Counted from the stretch's first letter, positions 23,065 to 34,732 are shown. The stretch is 64,000 nucleotides of DNA from Podarcis raffonei (GCF_027172205.1 NC_070603.1:107235803-107299802), one strand, 5' to 3'. Numbers and translations are program-made. Notes: generated by a model from the sequence alone, not told the origin.

Positions 23065-25336
23065 TTGTTGTCATCTCCTTTCTTGTAAGGCTAGGCAAAT
23101 CTACTTCCTCTCCTCCTTCTGTGGACCAAGCCAAACGTAATGTGGGAACGTAATGCTGTCTGGCTTCTTCCTCACTGTCTGATGTGACTGACCATGCCCT
23201 GCTCACACACAGGAATGCTGGTGGCATGCTGAGGGCATTGTGAGGATAAAATAAAATGTCTCGAGCCAGGAACTCGTTCCCACACACATTGCTGGCATTT
23301 TAGAGAGCAAAAACATCCCATTTCGTGGAGTTCCATTCTTCTCTCAGCCCCTTTGTGTGCCAAAGTTCGTATCTTAAAGAAACGGGATGCTTAACACTGT
23401 GTTCATAGGCAGTGGAATGAGGGCATATTATACACTTGAAGCGCTATGAACAGTCATGGCTCCCCAACCCAAGAATCTCGGGAAAAGTAGTTTGTTAAGG
23501 GTGCCAAGGGAACTATAATTCCCAGAGTGGTTTAACAGCCAATCCCTCTTCCCAGGAAGATTTTGAGGGAGATTCGGGTGGAGTGATGTCTGCCAGCTGG
23601 CAGCTGCTCAGTGGTGGTGTGAAGGCATGACTTTGGTACAGAAGTCCAGGTTTCCACACCTCAGAACAATAGGCTTACCCCACATTTTTCAGTAAGAGAT
23701 GTAATGCATGTTGTTATATAAAATGGGGAGGGGAGCAAGACAATGCCTAAAATTACCTAACTTGTGGGGTGGGGCCCCTTTGGCCCTCTAGACATTGTTG
23801 GACTACAATTCCCATGTGGTCAGTGGTCGGAGATGATTGGAGTTGTAGTCCAGTAACACCTGCCCTGTAAACTCAGTGCACCATTTTTGTGGCTGAGAAG
23901 ATTCCTGGGGCCACTAGCAGTAAATGTGTGTGAAAAGGATTCCCTGAAGGTTTGAACTGTCCTCCTTGAAAATATGAGGGCAGAACAGGAATTTGCAGAA
24001 TGGCTGTCCCATACACACCATAAATTTACTACACACTCCCACCCCTCAAGAATCCTGGGAACTGTAGGTTGGGTGCTGGGAATTGTAGCTACGGTTCCTA
24101 GTATTCTTGTGTAGGTGGGATTGGGGCAGAGGTTTGCTTCAAATGTATTTTGTGTGTGTAGCCTAGACACAGCCGCATCTCATGTTTGCAGTGTGTGTGT
24201 CAGAGTGGCTGCTAATTCAGAAGTGTCCGACCCGGGATGCCAGCGAAACAAGGCAAGCCCTTTTTCTTCGCTTGCTTTCCATCCTCTCTTAAGCCCAAAG
24301 GGTTCCAAGTTATACATACTGATCTCACAGCAAAGGCCTTTGGGCCTGCCCGCCGGTCACGCAAACATTTTCTCTGCTCCCCAGACGCTCTAAAACTCAA
24401 GCAGGGTTTTTATTTATTTTTTCCCCCTTTCCCTTCCTTCTCCCACCCAAATCCCAAACTGGTAACTAGGAGACGGGAGCCAAAAACACACTTTTGCCTT
24501 GCTACGATCCATTCATGACTTTTAAACACTAATCCCCTTTGTACCTCTCCTCCGGAGCCAATCCTTGCCTGCAGCCCATTCAGCTGGGTACAGAGTTTTC
24601 TTGCAAGCTTCATTTAAAGGACGGGGAAGGGAGGGGCAGGGAAAGGGAGGGAGAGAGAGAACATTAAAAAGGAAAGGTTGGAAAAAAAGTAGTCTTTTCT
24701 TCCTGTCCCGATCTCAGTCTGGAGTGGAGAACTGTGTTTGTATGTTCTGTGTCTTTGGAGCAGCGTAAAGACAGGGCTTTCACTGAGAGCGAGTGCCTGT
24801 CTGTCACAGCTCGGGGCATTCATTCCCAAACACTGCATGCCATTCACGGCCTGCCAGGCCCGGGCTCAGAATACAGCTTAACTCAGGAGGCAACCACAAG
24901 AGGCTGAGAAAAGAAGCCGAAGTGGGGAAAGGAGTGGAGAAGAGAGAGGCCGAAAATGGAGGACGGGCCATGGGGTGTTGCTTGCGTGTGTGAAAGAACC
25001 GCCAAAAGGGGTTCGGTGCAGCGTCATGTTCAGACCGGCTTCAGACCCGCACTCGGCCCTTCAAGCTCCCTGGGTGGTCTGGTGCCTGTCGCTCCCACTA
25101 GGCCTGAGCCTACCTCACGTGGCCGTTGTGAGGGCAAAATGGAGGTGTGGGGGAGCAGCGGCTGACACCGGGCTCTCACATTTCTGCGGCGCCCGGTGTG
25201 GAGCTAAAATCCGGCAGCCCCACCTCTCACACTCTGTTCCGTAGCATCGTTGTGGTGCCCCCTCAGCGCAGTGACCAGTCCCCCTAAAACTGCCTCTGTG
25301 GGGAGCCTCTTTGCACTCTTGAAAGAAAGGTGGAAT
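23065..25336. other. long stretch without recognised gene
   Basis: A palindromic hAT-like MITE scrap at about 23770-23875 (CTACAATTCCCATG / GAGTTGTAGTCCAG). 24230-25260 is more GC-rich and apparently unique, with overlapping frames on both strands but no domain. It could hold a regulatory or non-coding exon. Confidence 0.4.
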
Positions 25337-25347
25337 GCAAATGTAAT

Positions 25348-26000
25348 GTTGTTGTTTAGTCATTTAGTTGTGTCCGACTCTTCGTGACCCCATGGACCAA
25401 AGCACGCCAGGCACTCCTGTCTTCCACTGCCTCCCGCAGTTTGGTCAAACTCATGCCGGTAGCTTCGAGAACACTGTCCAACCATCTCGGCTTCTGTCAT
25501 CCCCTTCTCCTTGTGCCCTCCATCTTTCCCAACATCAGGGTCTTTTCCAGGGAGTCTTCTCTTCTCATGAGGTGGCCAAAGTATTGGAGCCTCAGCTTCA
25601 GGATCCGTCCTTCCAGTGAGCACTCAGGGCTGATTTCCTTCAGAATGGATGCGTTTGATCTTCTTGCAGTCCATGGGACTCTCAAGAGTCTCCTCCAGCA
25701 CCAGAATTCAAAAGCATCAATTCTTTGGCGATCAGCCTTCTTTATGGTCCAGCTTTCACTTCCATACATCACTACTGGGAAAACCATAGCTTTAACTATA
25801 TGGACCTTTGTTGGCAAGGTGATGTCTCTGCTTTTTAAGATGCTGTCTAGGTTTGTCATTGCTTTTCTCCCAAGAAGCAGGCGTCTTTTAATTTCATGGC
25901 TGCTGTCACCATCTGCAGTGATCATGGAGCCCAAGACAGTAAAATCTCTCACTGCCTCCATTTCTTCCCCTTCTGTTTGCCAGGAGGTGATGGGACAAGT
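25348..26000 (-). repeat. BovB (RTE) LINE 3' part, antisense
   Basis: 11-bp duplication GCAAATGTAAT (25337-25347, 26001-26011). Minus strand encodes FTVLGSMITADGDSSHEIKR and [20 protein letters not shown] followed by the standard BovB C-terminus. Longest BovB here (653 bp). Confidence 0.96.
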
Positions 26001-26011
26001 GCAAATGTAAT

Positions 26012-26548
26012 AAGAAATATCAATTAAAAGCTGTCCACGTGTGTCTGTGAGCAACCTGGGTGGGTCGTCCCGTCACAAGAATGGTTCACCAGGTGCAGCT
26101 TTTCTTGACATGGTAGGGTTGCTAAAACCACCCAAAGTTTTTTTTTAGGAAGACCACCTTAAAAACCACCAAAAGTCAAAAGACAAAAACACCCAAAACC
26201 CACAATTTTTTTGATTGACTTGCCCAAGCATTGGGCGTCAATTCTGCCTTAGAAATCCTACTAATGCCCGTATGGCAGCCCTATGACATGGGAATGCAAG
26301 AAATGACGCTTTTGCCAGAGAGCGAAAGGGGCACCCCTCTCTTCTAGGTCAGATGCCATGACTTCCAGATATGATGTACTGATTGCGATTGCAATCGTTG
26401 CTGCCACAACACAAACACACGCACACTTCGATCACGTCCGCACCATACTTTTAAAGGACCGTGACACACCACTTTCGACAATCATGGTTTCCCTCAAAGG
26501 CACCTGGGAAATGTAGTTGGTAAAGGTTGGTAAAGAGTTGTCAGGAGA
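26012..26548. other. no gene seen
   Basis: Unassigned intergenic sequence. Confidence 0.4.
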
Positions 26549-26556
26549 CACCAATC

Positions 26557-27077
26557 CATAGCTGTCAACTTACAGATTTGAAAATAAAGGACCCGCAGCC
26601 TCAGAAATAAGGGATCAGCAGCCAAAATAAGGGAATTTCAGAGCACAGGTATGTTCGACTTCTGAGGCCCTCCGAGCCAAAGGCAGAAAGCCCAGCCAGC
26701 AGCCAAACGAAGCCTCAAGCGGTGGTTCCCACAGCGCAGCAACCCGGCAAAGGGGATGCGGCAAGGAAAACCACCGTCACCTCTCCGCTGGGAAGCGCTG
26801 AGCAAAGGCGAGTCTCCAGACAATGCAGCCGATTTGATCGGCACAAGGCATGCAAGCTCCACCCCCAGTCGTTCCTAGATTCCTTATCGGGTGAGTGACG
26901 CATCCAAGCAACACAGTTGGAGCCTCCCTCCTCCCTGGCTGGCAGGGAGGGAGGGGGAGTAGCTGCTTCCTTTGAAACCTGGGAAATTTAAGGGACATCA
27001 TCAATAAGGCACAGCAGCAGGATACAGCGCTGGGATAAGGGACTTTCCCGCCAAATAAGGGACGGTTGACAGCTATG
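26557..27077 (+). mobile_element. hAT-like element, TAGCTGTCAA family (521 bp)
   Basis: CATAGCTGTCAAC to GTTGACAGCTATG. 8-bp target CACCAATC/CACCTATT (two mismatches). Carries a GC-rich centre shared with 30740-31075. No transposase. Confidence 0.85.
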
Positions 27078-27297
27078 CACCTATTGCCACTCACTGAGCT
27101 ACAAAGATGGCTCAACTCTGGATATTGTGAATTGGAGGGTGCGGTGTCTCCTAACAACTCTCAGCACCCGTAACAAACCACAGCCTTTGGGGGAAGGCTT
27201 TGGGGGAAGCCTTGACTGTTTAAAACTGCTTTAAAAGGATGGTGCAGATGTGCCCCTGGACTCCTATGTCTATAGCAGCTGGGTTACAGATTATATA

Positions 27298-27543
27298 CAG
27301 TGGTACCTCGGGTTAAGAGCTTAATTCGTTCTGGAGGTGCCTGCCTTCTTAACCTGAAATTGTTCTTAACCTGAAGTACCACTTTAGCTAATGGGGCCTC
27401 CCGCTGCTGCCACCCCGCCGCCACACAATTTCTGTTCTCATTCTGAAGCAAAGTTCTTAACCCAAGATACTATTTCTGGGTTAGCAGAGTCTGTAACCTG
27501 AAGCATCTGTAACCTGAAGCAACTGTAACCCGAGGTACCACTG
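27298..27543 (-). mobile_element. Tigger-like MITE
   Basis: Complete, TA flanks, low divergence from the other copies. Confidence 0.92.
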
Positions 27544-27738
27544 TATTTTAAAACCCTAGGTGACATAGGTGTAGCCGGGGGGGAACTACCCCCCCCAAAA
27601 AATCAGGAAAAATCAATACAAATCTGAGGTTCTGCGCCCCCCGCCCCACAACCTAGCACCCATGCTAAATGATTCCCCCGCCCCCAATCTTGGAAAAAGC
27701 TTTGCCTGTTGAGCACCTGCTTGCTCTCAAGATAGATA

Positions 27739-27980
27739 CAGTGGTACTTCGGGTTAAGTACTTAATTCATTCCGGAGGTCCGTTCTTAACCTGAAACTGT
27801 TCTTAACTTGAAGCACCACTTTAGCTAATGGGGCCTCCCGCTGCCCCCGCGCCATCAGAGTACGATTTCTGTTCTCATCCTGAAGCAAAGTTCTTAACCC
27901 GAGGTAATATTTCTGGGTTAGCGGAGTCTGTAACCTGAAGCGTATGTAACCTGAAGCATATGTAACCCAAGGTACCACTG
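27739..27980 (-). mobile_element. Tigger-like MITE
   Basis: Complete, TA flanks. Same orientation as the copy 195 bp upstream. Confidence 0.92.
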
Positions 27981-27981
27981 T

Positions 27982-29180
27982 ATTAGAATTGCAGAACCAC
28001 TCATATTGAGGCTGGGGGAAGGGGAATTAGTACCCTCATTTCAGAACTTGTTTTTTTGTGCTGGAGAGTTCTTCCCCCTGCTGGTTCGCAAGATGAATGT
28101 GGTCTGGTAGCAGGAACTCTTGGCGAGCCCCGGGAAGATTGGTTTCTATCAGGGGGTAAAGAGAAGGACGGCTGAATATCTTCCAGGCAGACTTCCAGCA
28201 GCCACAAAAACCTCCCCCAGCTTGCCCTCTCCCAAATTAAACATGGAAATTAGTCAGTTCCCTCATTACAGGCACCTGGGAACTAGAGAGGGCTTTCATT
28301 GTTTCTATAGTTTCTTTTTTCCCCGCAAAGCCGCTGCTGTGCTGAATAAGAGGCGAGTCCACAGCCCTCTCCCACAGCTCGATGGGGGATTCTTCTCGGG
28401 CCTTTGGTTTCTGCTGGAAAGCCAGAATGAGGCCAGAGTGCGACCCGATTGCAGAGCCGAGCGCTAACAAGCAGGGCATTCTTTCGGCTTGGCCAACGCC
28501 GGTCTCAGTCACAAGGCAATTATGACCTTTGCTAGCCTAAAAGAAACAGCTCAGTAACCCCCCAAAAAGAGCTGATAAATAAACCCCCACAATTCCGGCC
28601 GAGTTTTACAGGGGATTGTTCCCAGCTTCCTCCGAGACCAAAGTGTCGCAAGCGTCGAAAGAAAGCCACCATTAAATTAATAATTAGAGCCCTTGAGGGG
28701 GATGTCAAAATTTCCTTCTAGGAAGCGTTCAGGAAATTGGCATACAGAGCGCTAGTAAAGCCAAACCCTTAAAAAACTTTTGTGGGCCTGCCTGCTTTGT
28801 AACAGCGGCCTTGGGTTTCTAAATAGGTCCTTTGTCATCCGAGTTTCTCCGTGGTTATGACCGAGGGGTTTCCCGAAAACAACCTTTGGAGAGATAGTTT
28901 GAAAGGTTTGTGGGTGACCAAAAAAATAGAATAATTTAAAGGGAACAGCAAGCTGGTCAAGGGATTTAAAAAAAGAAAGAAAGAGATGAAGGTAAATGGC
29001 AGGCTGCACATTCACGAGGAGCAGCTTCTCCTGGCATGTCAATGCAAGACTGGTGGAAAGCATCGCCTGTCAGATTGTGGTTCAAGCTGCAGGAGACAGA
29101 AAAAAAAACAGTATCAGCCCTGAAAAGAAAAGAAAAGAAAAGAAATTAAACGTGAGCACAGAAGCAAAAGTCAGTTTGAT
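27982..29180. other. no gene seen; AAAAG repeat at 29118-29143
   Basis: Looks single-copy, with fewer repeat hallmarks than its surroundings. Frames on both strands are short and unrecognised. A possible conserved non-coding region. Confidence 0.4.
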
Positions 29181-29183
29181 ATA

Positions 29184-29409
29184 CAGTGGTACCTCAGGTT
29201 ACATACGCTTCAGGTTACAGACTCCACTAACCCAGAAATAGTGCTTCAGGCTAAGAACTTTGCTTCAGAATGAGAACAGAAATCGTGCTCCGGCGGCGTG
29301 GCAGCAGCAGGAGGCCCCATTAGCTAAAGTGGTGCTTCAGGTTAAGAACAGTTTCAGGTTAAGAACAGACCTCCAGAACGAATTAAGTACTTAACCCGAG
29401 GTACCACTG
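29184..29409 (+). mobile_element. Tigger-like MITE
   Basis: Complete. Flanked by GATATA and TATATG, consistent with a TA target. Confidence 0.92.
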
Positions 29410-29410
29410 T

Positions 29411-29860
29411 ATATGAACGCTCAGGGTGGCATGAATCTGTCCTCACATAGTCCTGTGCCAAGCAGTTCAGTGCCAACAATTTTAAATTAAACTGAGATTA
29501 AAAATATTGTTATTGCACTACACGTAATAAAGATTTATTAAGGGTAAACAATGTAATCAATATTTTACGCTGCACATTAGTTTACCGATGCCGGGATGCC
29601 AGTGCTATCAGTAACTGTTTCTCCTGAATGGCTCCCAGCTCCACAATAGGCGATACTACAACCACCTCAGCCACCCAGAGCTACCCCAAGCTACTGGGTC
29701 AGGTGAGACAAGAAGCACCCTGAACATTCAGTTCAAGGCATAGCTCCAAAAATTGGTCCACAAATAAGTTTTTATACCAATATTGTTCCCTGAGTGTTAA
29801 TATGATTTTTCATTTTTTGCCTGTGACCACTCCAGCAGGATCCCTCTCCCTCATTTATTT
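29411..29860. other. no gene seen
   Basis: AT-rich, unassigned. Confidence 0.4.
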
Positions 29861-29861
29861 C

Positions 29862-29998
29862 ATAGCATCGTAGAGTCGGGAGGGATCCCAAGGATCATCT
29901 AGTTCGCCCCCTGCAATGCAGGAATCTTTTGCCCAGCGTGGATCTTGAACCCACAGCCCTAAGAGTCTCATGCTCTACCGACTGAGCTATCCCTTCGT
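29862..29998 (-). repeat. tRNA-Lys-like SINE with CR1-type tail, antisense
   Basis: Reverse complement reads GGGATAGCTCAGTCGGTAGA and GTGGGTTCAAGATCCACGC, then a tail with TTGCAGGGGGCGAACTAGA like CR1 3' ends. A SINE using the CR1 machinery is the natural reading. Confidence 0.8.
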
Positions 29999-30094
29999 CT
30001 ATGATCAAGCTTGAAGCGCTGGCCAGTGACATGGTCTTCTCGGTAGCTTCCCCGTTTATGGAACACCCTTCCTGGTACGGAGTATATAGAAGAG

Positions 30095-30203
30095 CTATAG
30101 CTCAGAGGCAAAGCATCCGCTTTGCATGCAGAAGGTCGCAGGTTCAATCCTTGGCATCCTCCCAGTAGGGCTGGGGGCGGGAGGAAGTCTTCTGCTGGTC
30201 AGT
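30095..30203 (+). repeat. tRNA-Ala-like SINE head
   Basis: TATAGCTCAGAGGCAAAGCA, CTTTGCATGCAGAAGGTCGC, GGTTCAATCC. It is interrupted downstream by the hAT-like element at 30212. Not an intact tRNA gene. Confidence 0.8.
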
Positions 30204-30326
30204 GTGTAGACCAGCCTTTCTCAACCTGTGGGTCCCCAGATGTTGAACTACAACTCCCATCACCCCTAGCTAGCAAGGCCAGAGCTCAGGGATGATGAGA
30301 GTTGTAGTTCAAGAACATATGGGGAC

Positions 30327-31164
30327 CATAGCTGTCAACTTACAGATTTGAAAATAAGGGACCAGCAGCCTCAAAAATAAGGCATCAGCAGCCAAAATAA
30401 GGGATTTTGTTTAGCTTATACAGAAATCCGCCACTGTTGGAGCCATGCTGCTTTTGATGCGACTGACTGTGTTTTGCAAGGGGTTGGGCTAGATGATCCT
30501 AAGGTCTACAACTCCGACCAAAGAAGAGGGGCAGACAAAACTGATGAACGACGTCGAGATGGCAAAGCTTACAGGAAGAATTAGAAACCAGGAAGAGGAC
30601 CTCTTTAATAAAGAATGGGGAAAGTTTATAATTTAGTTGAAAAGCTATTGTAAAGAGTTACATACATTGGTAGGATTGACAGAAAACTTGTAGTAAAAAT
30701 TTGAACTATGGATGGACAAATGATTGATAAAAATAAAGACGGCTGCCGTCGTCCTGGCGCAAGGAGTTCCATCGGCCCTTCCCCGCCCGAGAGAGGAAGG
30801 AAGGGAGAGAGACTCTCGCCCAAACCGCCCGCGAGCCCGGCATGAGGCGGTTGCGATGCCACCCTTCTGCGTCCCTCCCCATCCCCTCCTCTTCCTCCTC
30901 CCTCAGCCGCCGCCACTGCGGCTTCCCCTGGCAGCGCAGCGGAAGTCTCGCAAGACTCCCCGCCGCCACCTCACAACGCACCCCTGAGGGGGAAAAGGGG
31001 GCGCTCTCTCTCGCGGCAGAGGACCCCGAGCCGCTGCTTCCCTCCCAAGCCAGGCGAGCATGAAACCTGGGAAATTTAAGGAACATCATCAATAAGTGAC
31101 AGCAGCGGGACACGGCGCTGGGATAAGGGAGTTTCCCACAATTAAGGGACGGTTGACAGCTATG
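30327..31164 (+). mobile_element. hAT-like element, TAGCTGTCAA family, hosting an L1 piece
   Basis: CATAGCTGTCAAC to TTGACAGCTATG. 8-bp target ATGGGGAC/CTGGGGAC (one mismatch). An L1 3' piece lies at about 30515-30742. Confidence 0.9.
30515..30742 (+). repeat. short L1 LINE 3' piece
   Basis: AAACTGATGAACGACGTCGA, GGAAGAATTAGAAACCAGGA and GAATGGGGAAAGTTTATAAT match the ORF2 end of other L1 copies here. Innermost of three layers. Confidence 0.8.
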
Positions 31165-31200
31165 CTGGGGACCCACAGGTTGAAAACCGCTGGTGTAGAC

Positions 31201-31745
31201 AATAATAGGCTAGATAAACCAGTGGCCTGACTTGGTGTGAGGCCTATGATTTCCTCAAATCATTCGGGAGGAATTTTAAAACACGAAATATCCTGGGTTG
31301 CATCCAGCGTTCTCTGTCTGCTAGCACAAGGGCTCTTGAGTTAATGGGTGGTTGAGATTTAATGCTGGGCAACCGAGAGGAATCTGATGCAACAGCTGCG
31401 CTAGCAGAAACTCCTTGCACAATCAATGCATTTAAAATAACCTTCAGTGGAGGTTTTTAAACAGAAGTTGGATATCAACTGTTGGGGATTCTTTAGGTGT
31501 GGTTCCTGCATTGCAGGGGGTAAGAATAGATGACCTTTGGTGTCCCTTCCCATTCCACAATTCTTTGAAAGTTACCAGCAACCTGCTTAATGCACTGTCT
31601 TGTGAAGCAACGGTCTGCAACTGGCGCAGAAAATTTCAAGTATCCCACTAAGCGTGTTTAACTTGGCACCACGGTGGATGCAACTCACTGATCCTGGCAA
31701 CCATTAACTGATTACCTGTAAGAATACTTGGCTGTTTTAAAATGC
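31201..31745. other. CR1 scrap at 31440-31565, otherwise nothing seen
   Basis: CCTGCATTGCAGGGGGTAAG and GATGACCTTTGGTGTCCC are CR1-like. No gene. Confidence 0.45.
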
Positions 31746-31751
31746 TTTTAA

Positions 31752-31758
<7 letters not shown>

Positions 31759-31795
<37 letters not shown>
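31759..31795. repeat. (TG)n microsatellite
   Basis: About 18 TG units. Confidence 0.95.
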
Positions 31796-31798
<3 letters not shown>

Positions 31799-31878
31799 AA
31801 ATGGGATTATTCTTTGCAGCTCCGCGCTCCTTTGGGAGGAAGGGTAGATGGACAGAAATCTAATACAATAAATAAGTA

Positions 31879-32138
31879 CTGTATTTTTCACTCTATAAGA
31901 CGCACCAGACCACAAGACGCACCTAGTTTTTGGAGGAGGAAAACAAGAAAATAAATATTCTGAATCTCAGAAGCCAGAACAGCAAGAGGGATCGCTGTGC
32001 AGTGAAAGCAGCAATCCCTCTTGCTGTTCTGGCTTCTGGGATAGCTGCGCAGCCTGCATTCGCTCCATAAGACGCATATGCATTTCCCCTTACTTTTTAG
32101 GAGGGATAAAGTGAGTCTTATAGAGCAAAAAAGTACGG
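31879..32138. mobile_element. inverted-repeat DNA element (TATAAGACGCAC type)
   Basis: Ends CTGTATTTTTCACTCTATAAGAC and its inverse near 32115-32138. An inner inverted repeat of about 29 bp (AGCCAGAACAGCAAGAGGGAT arms) forms a central hairpin. Superfamily not certain; a truncated relative starts at 48392. Confidence 0.7.
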
Positions 32139-32156
32139 TACATTTAAGCTCAGATT

Positions 32157-32330
32157 AGGAACACAGGAAGCTGAGTCAGGCACATTGCTCCATCTAGATT
32201 GGTATCGCCCACACTAACTGGCAGCAGCTCCATGGCAGAGAGTATTTCTCAGTCCTACCTGGGGACACTGGGGATTGACCTTCTGTGCGGAAGGCAAATG
32301 TTCTGCCACTGAGCTCCTGCTCTCCCCTCA
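32157..32330 (-). repeat. tRNA-Ala-like SINE, antisense
   Basis: Reverse complement has GAGCTCAGTGGCAGAACATT, GAAGGTCAATCCCCAGTG, and a 3' part ending GACTCAGCTTCCTGTG. Confidence 0.75.
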
Positions 32331-32450
32331 GCGATCACCAACTGTAATGTTCTGCATCTCATTCAACTCCCACCTTGCAATTTTCTCCTTTATATGCCTG
32401 CCAACTAAGATTTCACTTCATGCATCTGAACTTGAATTCATGGAAGCTTA

Positions 32451-32801
32451 AAGGTAAAGGGACCCCTGACCATTGGGTCCAGTCGTGGCCGAATCTGGGG
32501 TTGCGGCGCTCATCTCGCTTTACTGGCCGAGGGGGCCTGCGTACAGCTTCCAGGTCATGTGGCCAGCATGACTAAGCCGCTTCTGGCGAACTAGAGCAGC
32601 GCACGGAAACGCCGTTTACCTTCCCGCCAGAGTGGTACCTATTGATCTACTTGCACTTTGACGTGCTTTCGAACTGCTAGGTTGGCAGGAGCTGAGACCA
32701 AGCAACGGGAGCTCACCCTGTCGCAGAGATTTGAACTGCCGACCTTCTGATTGGCAAGTCCGAGGCTCTGTGGTTTAACCCACAGCGCCACCTGTGTCCC
32801 T
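32451..32801 (-). repeat. tRNA-derived SINE (Sauria/Squam type)
   Basis: Full-length antisense copy. 12-bp duplication CATGGAAGCTTA/CATGAAAGCTTA (one mismatch). Confidence 0.93.
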
Positions 32802-32814
32802 CATGAAAGCTTAG

Positions 32815-33235
32815 GCCGCAATAAATGCGTTAAAGCCTTTTAAAGTGCCGCAGGGCATCCTTGACTGTTGTACCTTCTGTTGTGGCTCTTGCCCCATTCC
32901 TCCCCTTGGTCTGTCCAGTCACCTTGCCTTCTTGTCTATTGCAGAGGCAGAATGAATGTATTAATGAATGAATGAATAAAATCCTGCTTACTGTGGATGA
33001 TAGGAGAAGAGGGAGGATGGCCTTTCAGGACAGAACATAGCCGAAGCTTTTTCTGCTGCTGTGGAGCATTATAGAGACTCCCGTGAAGGTCTGGCTCCAC
33101 CATGAGGCAAAGAGGCCGCCCTTTCCCCCTTGGAATTGCCTCTCAGAACACCTAATTATTACTATTAACTATTCTTATTATTATCCCACCTCTTCCCCAG
33201 ATCGTTACTCAAGGTGGCTTACACATTTAAAGCAG
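32815..33235. other. no gene seen
   Basis: AATG microsatellite near 32955. Otherwise unassigned. Confidence 0.45.
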
Positions 33236-33237
33236 TA

Positions 33238-33463
33238 CAGTGGTACCTCAGGTTAAGTACTTAATTCGTTCCGGAGGTCTGTTCTTAACCTGAAACTGTT
33301 CTTAACCTGAAGCACCATTTTAGCTAATGGGACCTCCCACTGCCACCGCGCCGCCGGAGCACAATTTCTGTTCTCATCCTGAAGCAAAGTTCTTAACCTG
33401 AAGCACTATTTCTGGGTTAGCAGAGTCTGTAACCTGAAGCGTATGTAACCTGAGGTACCACTG
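33238..33463 (-). mobile_element. Tigger-like MITE
   Basis: Complete, TA flanks. Confidence 0.92.
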
Positions 33464-33574
33464 TACAGGTAAAATGGATAAAGCTAAAAATGTGTAAGCT
33501 ATAATAGTTAAAAAGCAATTAAACTACAATAGATTTATTTTGCAGAGTTGCAGAAATGAAAACAGTAGTTGTTA

Positions 33575-34050
33575 TAAAGCACTTGGTTCTCAAACTTAAT
33601 CTGTTCTGGAAGTCCGTTCCAAAACCAAAGCTTTCCAAAACCAAGGCACGCTTTTTCCCATAGAAAGTAATGCAAAACAGATTAATCCGTTCCAAGCTTT
33701 TAAAAACAACCCCCAAAACAGCAATTTAACATGAATTTTACTATCTAATGAGACCACTGATCCATAAAATGAAATCAATAAACAATGTACTGCAGTCACA
33801 CAGTCAATCAGTCAGTAGCTGAACTGGGTTCCGCACAGTCACAAGAAGAAAACGAAAAAGCTGCAAAAACAAAAACACAAAAGAAATAGCAAAATCAGAC
33901 AGACCTCAGCGTAACACTCAAAATGGAAGCGTGGCACTCAAAACGGAGCACGTTCGGCTTCTGAAAAAAGTTTGCAAACTGGAACACTTACTTCCAGGTT
34001 TGCAGTGTTTGGGTTCCAAGTTGTTTGAGTACCAAGGCGTTTGAGTCCTG
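33575..34050 (-). mobile_element. Tigger-like element, CCTTGGTTTT family, decayed ends
   Basis: AACTTAATCTGTTCTGGAAG and CCAAGTTGTTTGAGTACCAA match the inner ends of this family. The middle (AATTTTACTATCTAATGAGA) is the inverse of 10435-10455 in the copy at 9861. Confidence 0.75.
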
Positions 34051-34054
34051 CAAG

Positions 34055-34420
34055 GGGTATGGCAGGTGCAGACAAGCACAACTCCCCCTGCACCACAGGA
34101 AAGGTTGTGCCATGTGAAGTGAAAAATAAATTTGGGGGGGGGGAGTCCGAGGCAGGGATGGAGGTTTGGCAGCACACGCTCCCCCTGCAAATGTGTATGG
34201 ACTGGCCTCACTGTGCTAGAGCTGGTCCCAGGCCCCTCCGCCTAGCCTAGCCTACAAAATGGTTTTGAAAATAAAAGGGGTGGGGGAATAAACCCATCCA
34301 TGCAACCCGTCATGAAGGGTAAGAGAGCTGAACAGCATAATGGCAGCTGAAGGGATCAAGGGCTTGAAGAAGGATGGCATATAAGACCGAGGAATGAACA
34401 ATACAGGCACAATTATTGAC
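34055..34420. other. no gene seen
   Basis: Unassigned. Confidence 0.4.
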
Positions 34421-34424
34421 TACT

Positions 34425-34696
34425 GAGATCCAGCGCCGAGGGCCTTCTGGTGGTTCCCTCATTGCGAGAAGTGAGGTTACAGGGAACCAGGCAGAGGGCC
34501 TTCTCGGTAGTGGTGCCGGCCCTGTGGAACGCCCTCCCTTCAGATGTGAAGGAAATAAGCAGCTATCCTATTTTTAAAAGACATCTGAAGGCAGCCCTGT
34601 TTAGGGAAGTTTTTAATATTTAATGCTGTATTTTTTTAACACACAATTGGGAGCTGCCCAGAGTGGCTGGGGAAACTCAGCCAGATGGGCGGGGTA

Positions 34697-34732
<36 letters not shown>

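Larger units (their letters stand above)
30212..31192. mobile_element. palindromic hAT-like MITE (TTCTCAACC family) hosting a second hAT element
   Basis: CAGCCTTTCTCAACCTGTGG to ACAGGTTGAAAACCGCTG. Perfect 8-bp duplication GTGTAGAC (30204-30211, 31193-31200). Natural size about 140 bp (compare 49634-49771); the rest is the insert 30327-31164. Confidence 0.93.

Noticed and set aside
25384-26010. 208-codon plus-strand frame
   Set aside because: It is the antisense of a BovB LINE; the same peptide appears wherever BovB is antisense (44556, 58367).
29862-29998. A tRNA-Lys gene on the minus strand
   Set aside because: The tRNA-like part is followed by a CR1-type tail, so it is a SINE.
30095-30175. 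A tRNA-Ala gene
   Set aside because: The head is tRNA-like, but the acceptor stem is not intact and the sequence runs into a SINE body seen in other copies.
30626-31176. Overlapping GC-rich frames that look like a CpG-island gene
   Set aside because: They lie wholly within the hAT-like element bounded by 8-bp target duplications, and the sequence is shared with the copy at 26557-27077.
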